Shown here piece by piece: positions 58,542-64,000 of a stretch of DNA of 64,000 nt (positions within the stretch are counted from its first letter, which is position 1; each line of letters starts with the position of its first letter). The notes under the pieces are model-generated. The model ran no database searches and was not told the origin of the DNA. It worked only from the letters and a program-made list of their open reading frames with translations. This DNA is from Nocardiopsis eucommiae (GTDB lineage: Bacteria > Actinomycetota > Actinomycetes > Streptosporangiales > Streptosporangiaceae), in contig CP074402.1 of assembly GCA_018388625.1 (NCBI GenBank), forward strand, positions 2,480,001-2,544,000, in the 5' to 3' direction. Position numbers and translations under genes: made by a program.

Positions 58542-59469
58542 TCAGCACAGGTAGGGCAGGAGCTCCTTCACCACGTGGGCCGCGTTGCGTGCCGCCAGCT
58601 CATGGCCGTCGTCGTTCTTCTCCTGGTCGGCGTTGTCCGAGATGCCCCGGACCACCACCCAGTCGGGGTTGGGCTCCGCGCCCACGGAGTTCTCCTGCCA
58701 GTACTGGCTGAGTCCACCGGACTCCATGTCCACCGCAAGGATCTTGTCGTTGTAGCCCCCAGGAAACGGTGGATGTCACTGTCGCCGTCCGCGATGACCG
58801 CCTCTCCGGAGCCGATGAGTCCCGGGCGCACCTCGAAGGTACGCTTCCTGTGGCCGTCCGCCTGGCCGCGGATCATCGCCGGTTCGCCCCGGTCCGTGAA
58901 GAAGACGTTCACCGCGTGGCCGATCCGCGCCGGGGCCTGGCGTTCCTCTCCCCTTGTCTGGACCTCGCCCCCGGCCCTGACCTTGCGTGAGTCGTAGTAG
59001 ACGATCCGGGTGGAGACGATGACGTTGCCGATGCGGGCGTACTCGGGATGCAGTCCGCCTCCGATCCCGACGAGAATCCACAGGCGAGGGGAGAAGTGGC
59101 GTCGAAGGTGATCCAGGGCGGACATCACGGATCGCTGACCGGGGCTGTGGGTCATCGTCGCGACCACGGAGACGGTACCGCCGTCGGTGGCGACCTCCCC
59201 GGTGGAGAAGAAGAGCCCGTCGATCTTCTTCCTGGTCCTCAGGTCGAGCCGTTCGGTGACCGCCCGCATCTCCGTGGGCAGGAAGGTGACCACCCCGACG
59301 TCGAGGCCCGCCTGCTTCGGTACCACGGAGCCGGTGTCTCCAACCGAGAGGGAGAAGACGGCGACACGCCGTGGTTGTTGATCTGTGTTCCGCCGCCGAG
59401 GTTGTTGTTGCTGATGTCGTTGGTGCCGCCGAGATTGACGATGCCGCTGTTGTTCGGGAGGTTGCTCAC
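58542..59469 (-). CDS. gene B: N-terminal Asn/Gly-rich motif fused to an MTAN/PNP-type nucleosidase (two frame breaks)
   Basis: GTG 59469 overlaps the stop of gene A. Adding one base at 59369-59370 and one at 58756-58760 gives 309 residues. Residues about 7-34 are the motif SGIVNLGGTNDISNNN plus LGGGTQINNHG. From about 45 the protein is a PNP_UDP/MTAN domain: LDVGVVTFLPTEMRAVTERL, LWILVGIGGGLHPEYARIGN, VIVSTRIVYYDSRKV, the catalytic-type loop LAVDMESGGLSQYW, and VVVRGISDNADQEKNDDGHE. It would cleave the N-glycosidic bond of a nucleoside or nucleotide. The family also provides immune effectors that destroy ATP (as in Detocs and some CBASS/Avs systems). The N-terminal motif suggests activation by templating from gene A. 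Confidence 0.82.
59368..59451 (-). repeat. 84-bp repeat, copy in the 5' end of gene B
   Basis: It encodes NSGIVNLGGTNDISNNN followed by LGGGTQINNHG. It differs from the copy in gene A at two of 84 bases (GD to GG in the protein). The peptide itself is an imperfect tandem: NLGGTNDISNN then NLGGGTQINNH. Confidence 0.95.
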
Positions 59470-61204
59470 GCCTGGTCTCCGTTCTGCGAGGGTCCCGGCC
59501 CCTGCTGGGGGCCGTGGTTGTTGATCTGTGTTCCGTCACCGAGGTTGTTGTTGCTGATGTCGTTGGTGCCGCCGAGATTGACGATGCCGCTGTTGATGAT
59601 CTGCATCGCGCGATCGTCGAACTCGGAGATGTCGACCCCCGAGAGTGGAGGAAGTCGCTGGTGGCCTTGAGCAGTCGCAGCTCGACGTTCTTGATGTGGC
59701 TGAGGACCTGGGTCTTGTCAAGCTGGACCTTGCTCCACTCCTGAGCGCGCTCCTGACGGATGCTGAGTCGGCTGCCGATGCAGACGTTGCGGATGGGGGA
59801 GAGGGTGAGCTCTCGCCGGTACATGAAGAGGGCCTTGGCCAGGAGAACGGGGTAGCGCACCACGCGCCAGAGGTCGGTGGTCTCACGTGGGAGCCCGCGC
59901 AGGGCCCTGAACGCGGCCCACGCCACGGCCCGCTTGCCGTGCTGACCGAACTCTTCGGCCTTCCGGAAACTGTCCGGGGTCCGGGTCAGGGCGCAGGCGG
60001 CGAAGAAGAGATTGAGGGTGCGCCCCCGCAGGGTGGCATGGAGGAGGACCGTGGCCACCAGCTCGGAATCAGCGTCCGGGACGCTCACTTCGAGGAAGTG
60101 GTGGTGGGTGGGGCTCTGCTCGTTCATGAGACGCCGCATCCTCGCCTTGTCGACCCTTCTGATGAGGGAACGGTCGGTGGAGAGGTCCGACGACGCGACG
60201 AAGACCCGGTCCCGTACCTCCACGGGGAGTCGGACGTCCTCCTCGTCGTCGCGGAGCTGGAGGACCGCCTCGCGCAGGTGATCGACGAGCTCGTCGGTCC
60301 GGAAGGGGGATGGCGGTGTTCCCGCTCGTGGAGGGGCTGGGTGTCACCACCCGGGCGCAGGAGCTGGACGCCCATCGGCGGGTTCCACTGGTGGATGAGC
60401 TCGCCCGCGCCGACGAAGGGTGACTCGTCTCCGAAGAGCGTGAAGAGAGGGCTGTCCTCCGATTCCTCCTTCCCCCGGTGTGCCGGGCGGCGGTAGACGA
60501 CGCAGGGATGCTCCTGTTGCTCGGCGACGACCGCCTCGCGCTTTGTGAGACGCCGTGGCCGTAGTCCGGCTCCGGGCGAGTGGACGCGGTTGACGCGCAG
60601 CTGACCGACGACGCCCACGAACACCGCGACACCCAGGACGGCGGCTCCCGCGTAACCGGCGACCACGGCCTGCGCGGGGAAGGCGAGGGCGAGGGCGGTC
60701 ATGGTGCCGCCGACGGCCAGGGCCGCGAGCCCGACCCTCTTGAGGGTGCGGACCTCGCGCATGATCCTGAGGTCACGCGCGGGGGAATCCGCAGGGTGGG
60801 TTTCCGCTTCCCGTTCCTGCGGCGTGGCGTCAGCGGGTCCTCGGTCCGGGCGATCGTGGTGGACAGCACGATCGCCAGGTCCAGGAGCATCAGGAGCGTG
60901 ATCCCGCCCGCCGTCAGCGCGGACGCCACGGTGTGGCCCAGGAGGAAGGGAGTGACGACCGATGCCAGCATGGTCAGCCGGAGGAGGGCGTGCAGGTGGG
61001 TGGCCCACCAGGCGTGGCGCATGACGGGGACGTGGTCGAAGCCGTACGAGGGGGCCACGCGGCGGTAGGGGTCGTGCAGATCTCGTTGATGACGAGATCA
61101 CGGAACTTCTCGTCGACGTAGACACCGGTGCACAGGTGGCGGGTGGCTCCCGTGGGTGCCTGTGTCGGCGCTTCCCTGTCGGGTTCTGCGTGGACAGCGG
61201 TCAT
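59466..61204 (-). CDS. gene A: four-helix membrane protein ending in the shared Asn/Gly-rich motif (four frame breaks)
   Basis: ATG 61204 follows AGGGA. With single bases added at 61068-61071, 60781-60785, 60305-60309 and 59636-59640 it has 580 residues. A cytoplasmic N-terminus (GVYVDEKFRDLVINEICTTP) is followed by two helix pairs (about 72-115, LLRLTMLASVVTPFLLGHTV and TAGGITLLMLLDLAIVLSTT; about 157-202, VGLAALAVGGTMTALALAFP and onward). A 330-residue cytoplasmic region includes DRVFVASSDLSTDRSLIRRV and LSHIKNVELRLLKATSDFLH. The end (about 538-565) is SGIVNLGGTNDISNNN plus LGDGTQINNHG. Its stop overlaps gene B. It is a likely membrane sensor or scaffold that passes a signal to B. The N-terminal family is uncharacterised. 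Confidence 0.78.
59511..59594 (-). repeat. 84-bp repeat, copy in the 3' end of gene A
   Basis: 82 of 84 bases are identical to 59368-59451, 59 bases away, in the same orientation. The copies lie at opposite ends of two different proteins, so this is a shared module and not an internal repeat of one gene. Confidence 0.95.
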
Positions 61205-61228
61205 GCGGGTCCCTGCCTCTGGGGGATA

Positions 61229-62003
61229 ATGGTCACAGTGACCTTAAGTAGAAGGCGGGTTGAAGTCAAGATGACCTTTAAAGGTGACGCTGTGGATGGC
61301 CGGTTGAAGGGTTCCACCGGGGTCGAGTTGTCGCTGGTGACGGTGGACCTGACCATCTTCACCATCAGGGAGGACCGACTGATGGTGCTGCTGGTGGAGC
61401 GGGGAAAGGAGCCCTTCAAGGGGCGCGCGGCCCTGCCCGGAGGCAGGGTTCGGGTGGACGAGACCCTGGACGAGGGCGCTCACCGGGAGCTCCTGGAGGA
61501 GACCGCCATCGACGGCGCACCGCTCCACCTGGAGCAGATTGGTGCCTACGGAGACCCCGGCAGGGATCCGCGAGGCAGGGTCTTCACGGTCGCCTACCTC
61601 GCCCTGGGGCCCGACCTGCCCACTCCCGAGGGCGGCACCGACGCGGCGCACGCCTACTGGGCGCCGGTGCTCGACCTTCTCGACGCAGCCGACGCGCTGG
61701 CCTTCGACCACGCGCGCATCGTCGCGGACGCACTGGAACGCACGAGGAGAACGCTGGAGTACACCACCGTGGCCACAACCTTCTGTCGTGAACCGTTCAC
61801 CCTGCCCGAACTGCGCAACGTCTACGAGGTCGTGTGGGGGCGGGGTCTGGACCCCAGCAACTTCAGACGCAGGGCCACCAGAGCCGAGGGGTTCCTGGAA
61901 GCCACCGGCGACCAGCGCCCCAGGCCACCGGCCGACCGGCCGCGCTCTACCGCAAGGGGAGGCGACCCTGCTCAACCCGCCGTTCCTCCGCTCCGCCAGC
62001 TGA
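61229..62003 (+). CDS. NrtR-like Nudix regulator with winged-helix C-terminus (two frame breaks)
   Basis: Open from ATG 61229; ATG 61271 or GTG 61292 are alternatives, because palindromes overlap the first two. With bases added at 61918-61921 and 61956-61959 the protein has up to 258 residues and ends LYRKGEATLLNPPFLRSAS. A Nudix domain (about 30-160) has the box GRVRVDETLDEGAHRELLEE, then TAI in place of the usual Gly-hydrophobic end. The C-terminal winged HTH has EPFTLPELRNVYEVVWGRGL and DPSNFRRRATRAEGFLE, the NrtR signature. NrtR proteins sense ADP-ribose or related nucleotides and repress NAD-metabolism genes. Here it is divergent from operon A-B-C, whose B gene is a nucleosidase. Confidence 0.82.
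61231..61285. promoter_or_regulatory. two palindromes between operon A-B-C and the Nudix regulator
   Basis: GGTCACAGTGACC (61231-61243) and ACCTTTAAAGGT (61274-61285) are perfect palindromes, 30 bases apart, at the start of the Nudix gene and 27 bases from the start of gene A. They are good candidates for autoregulatory operators that could also control A-B-C; binding by the Nudix protein is inferred. Confidence 0.5.
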
Positions 62004-62687
<684 letters not shown>

Positions 62688-62754
62688 GGGCCGCGCGGGC
62701 GCTGGTGTGAACCCGGCGCCCCGTGTCGACCTTCGGGTTGACCCATGACGTCCG

Positions 62755-62772
62755 GATACTCCCCCCAGTATC
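62755..62772. promoter_or_regulatory. CstR/CsoR-type operator box 2
   Basis: GATACTCCCCCCAGTATC, 63 bases before the rhodanese start. Confidence 0.75.
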
Positions 62773-62800
62773 GGGAGCCCAGGCGTCCCTTTGATTGACG

Positions 62801-62817
62801 GATACCCCCGGAGTATC
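62801..62817. promoter_or_regulatory. CstR/CsoR-type operator box 3
   Basis: GATACCCCCGGAGTATC, followed by GAACAC as at box 4; 17 bases before the rhodanese start. Boxes 2 and 3 are 46 bases apart. Confidence 0.78.
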
Positions 62818-62834
62818 GAACACCGAGGAGACAC

Positions 62835-63407
62835 ATGAACGCCCGCAGTATCGACGTAAGCACCGTGCGCGGCCTGACCGAGAGCGATCCCCACACCCTG
62901 TTGGTCGACGTGCGCACCCCCGCCGAGTACGAGAGCTCGCACGTCCCCGGAGCCGTCAACCTGCCGCTCGGCCGGGTCGACGCCCACCTGGAACGCATCG
63001 TCACCGATGCGGGAGGCCGTCTCGTCCTGATCTGCCAGTCGGGGGGTCGGGCCACCCAGTGCCAGGACAAGCTGGCCGCCGCCGGGCTCACGGACACGGT
63101 CGTCATGGAGGGCGGCATGAACGCCTGGGAGGCGCAGGGAGCGCCGCTCGAACGCGGCCCCCGCCGTTGGGCGCTGGAGCGCCAGGTCCGGTTGGTGGCC
63201 GGAGGCATCGTGCTGACCTCCGTGCTCGCTTCGCTGTTCTGGGCTCCCGCCGTGGCGGTCGCGGGCCTCGTGGGCGCCGGTCTGGCCTTCGCGGCGGTGA
63301 CCGACACCTGCGCCATGGGCATGGCCCTCACCCGCCTGCCCTACAACCAGCCGCGCAACGACGTCGACATCGAGGACTCCCTCGCCCGGATCGCGGTTCG
63401 CGGCTGA
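62835..63407 (+). CDS. rhodanese-DUF2892 fusion, sulfurtransferase at the membrane
   Basis: ATG 62835 after GAGGAG; 190 residues, intact. The rhodanese domain (about 1-110) has LLVDVRTPAEYESSHVPGAV, the active-site loop ICQSGGRATQ with catalytic Cys (about 66), and the closing VVMEGGMNAWEAQGAPLERG. The C-terminal 80 residues hold two membrane helices (LVAGGIVLTSVLASLFW and AGLVGAGLAFAAVTDTCAMG), a DUF2892-like anchor with MALTRLPYNQP at the end. Such fusions accept sulfane sulfur and pass it on. It lies in the persulfide-response operon, with two operators in front. Confidence 0.87.
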   Translation: MNARSIDVSTVRGLTESDPHTLLVDVRTPAEYESSHVPGAVNLPLGRVDAHLERIVTDAGGRLVLICQSGGRATQCQDKLAAAGLTDTVVMEGGMNAWEAQGAPLERGPRRWALERQVRLVAGGIVLTSVLASLFWAPAVAVAGLVGAGLAFAAVTDTCAMGMALTRLPYNQPRNDVDIEDSLARIAVRG

Positions 63408-63444
63408 TCCCGCGCCTTCGCACGTGGCCGCCCTCTCGAAGACG

Positions 63445-63462
63445 GATACTCCCCGGGGTATC
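63445..63462. promoter_or_regulatory. CstR/CsoR-type operator box 4
   Basis: GATACTCCCCGGGGTATC, a perfect palindrome, 18 bases before the MBL gene. Confidence 0.8.
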
Positions 63463-63480
63463 GAACACAAGGAGCAGAAC

Positions 63481-64000
63481 ATGTTGCTGGAACGCCTCTA
63501 CGACCACGACCTCGCCCAGGCCAGCTACTTCGTCGGCTGTCAGGCGAGGGAGAGGCGATCGTGGTCGACGCCCGACGGGACATCGACGACTACCTCGACC
63601 TCGCCCGCGAGCACGGCATGCGGATCGTGGCCGTGACCGAGACCCACATCCACGCCGACTACCTCTCCGGCACCCGTGAACTCGCCGCCGCCACCGGGGC
63701 CACCATGTACGTCTCCGGTGAAGGGGGCCGGGATTGGCAGTACGGCTTCGACGCCGAGCGCCTCCGGGACGGTGACGCCGTCACCCTCGGCAACATCACC
63801 GTCCGGGCCCGCCACACACCGGGGCACACCCCGGAACACCTGGCGTTCCTGATCACCGACGGAGCCTTCAGCCGGGAGCCGGGGTACATGATCACCGGCG
63901 ACTTCGTCTTCGCCGGTGACCTCGGCCGCCCCGATCTGCTCGACGAGGCGGCGGGCGGCAGCGGCACCCGGTTCGAGGGCGCCCGCCAGCTGTTCACCAG
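63481..64000 (+). CDS. MBL-fold persulfide dioxygenase-like protein, partial (one frame break)
   Basis: ATG 63481 after AAGGAG; runs off the right edge. Adding one G at 63543-63544 joins [15 protein letters not shown] to [20 protein letters not shown]. The metallo-beta-lactamase motif is [17 protein letters not shown] (His-x-His-x-Asp), followed by [20 protein letters not shown] (third His) and [17 protein letters not shown] (bridging Asp). This set is typical of ETHE1/CstB-like enzymes that oxidise glutathione- or CoA-persulfide to sulfite. A C-terminal rhodanese domain, if present, would lie outside the window. Confidence 0.85.

Overview
The window is high-GC actinobacterial DNA. GC-rich third codon positions, frequent GTG starts, ATGA/GTGA gene overlaps, an XRE/DUF397 pair, a BldC-like regulator and a UgpC-type ABC sugar system all point to Actinomycetota. 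A Nocardiopsis-like genus is my inference, not shown by the sequence. Much of the DNA is accessory: several candidate conflict/defence loci, an integrase module with a tRNA remnant, and a polymorphic toxin.

Layout. (1) 1-8.3 kb: the C-terminal part of a large STAND-type NTPase cut by the left edge, a coupled unknown protein, a double-HTH protein, a zinc-ribbon protein, a decayed acetyltransferase and an unknown protein. (2) 8.5-16.2 kb: a group II intron 5' remnant, a DUF397/XRE pair, an ATPase of the anti-sigma type, a BldC-like regulator, four glycosyltransferase-like genes, a small kinase and an FkbM methyltransferase. (3) 16.5-25.1 kb: a gene-poor stretch with long repeats and hairpins, then xis-int, an Avs-like nuclease/NACHT/zinc-ribbon protein, and a tRNA-Arg 3' fragment flanked by integrase arm-type repeats. 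(4) 25.7-29.2 kb: a secreted RHS protein with a glycine-zipper tip and a two-helix candidate immunity protein. (5) 29.6-47.5 kb: flavoprotein, hydrolase, NCS2 permease, an operon of related signal-peptide/membrane proteins, ABC-F, GH15, a two-component system and a complete sugar ABC transporter whose MalF-like permease carries an inserted beta-domain. (6) 47.7-55.8 kb: a membrane Mrr-like nuclease divergent from a Wadjet type II-like jetABC operon without jetD. (7) 55.9-64 kb: a bile-acid-symporter-family protein, a three-gene operon (here A-B-C) read leftward, a divergent NrtR-like Nudix regulator, and a persulfide-response operon (CstR-like repressor, rhodanese, MBL dioxygenase) with four matching operators.

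The best candidate for an undescribed system is operon A-B-C (57.8-61.2 kb). A is a four-helix membrane protein that ends in an Asn/Gly-rich motif. B begins with an almost identical motif and continues as an MTAN/PNP-type nucleosidase. C is a membrane-anchored protein with a possible PLD/DUF5919-like domain. A motif shared between the C-terminus of one protein and the N-terminus of its neighbour's effector is the pattern of amyloid-templated immune signalling; here the output would be nucleotide hydrolysis.

Caution for all coordinates: at least 22 genes on both strands have frame breaks that are each healed by adding one base to a homopolymer, nearly all G or C runs. I found no break that needs a base removed. 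This looks like systematic homopolymer under-calling in the assembly rather than mass pseudogenisation, so I annotate those genes as whole CDSs and give the break positions.
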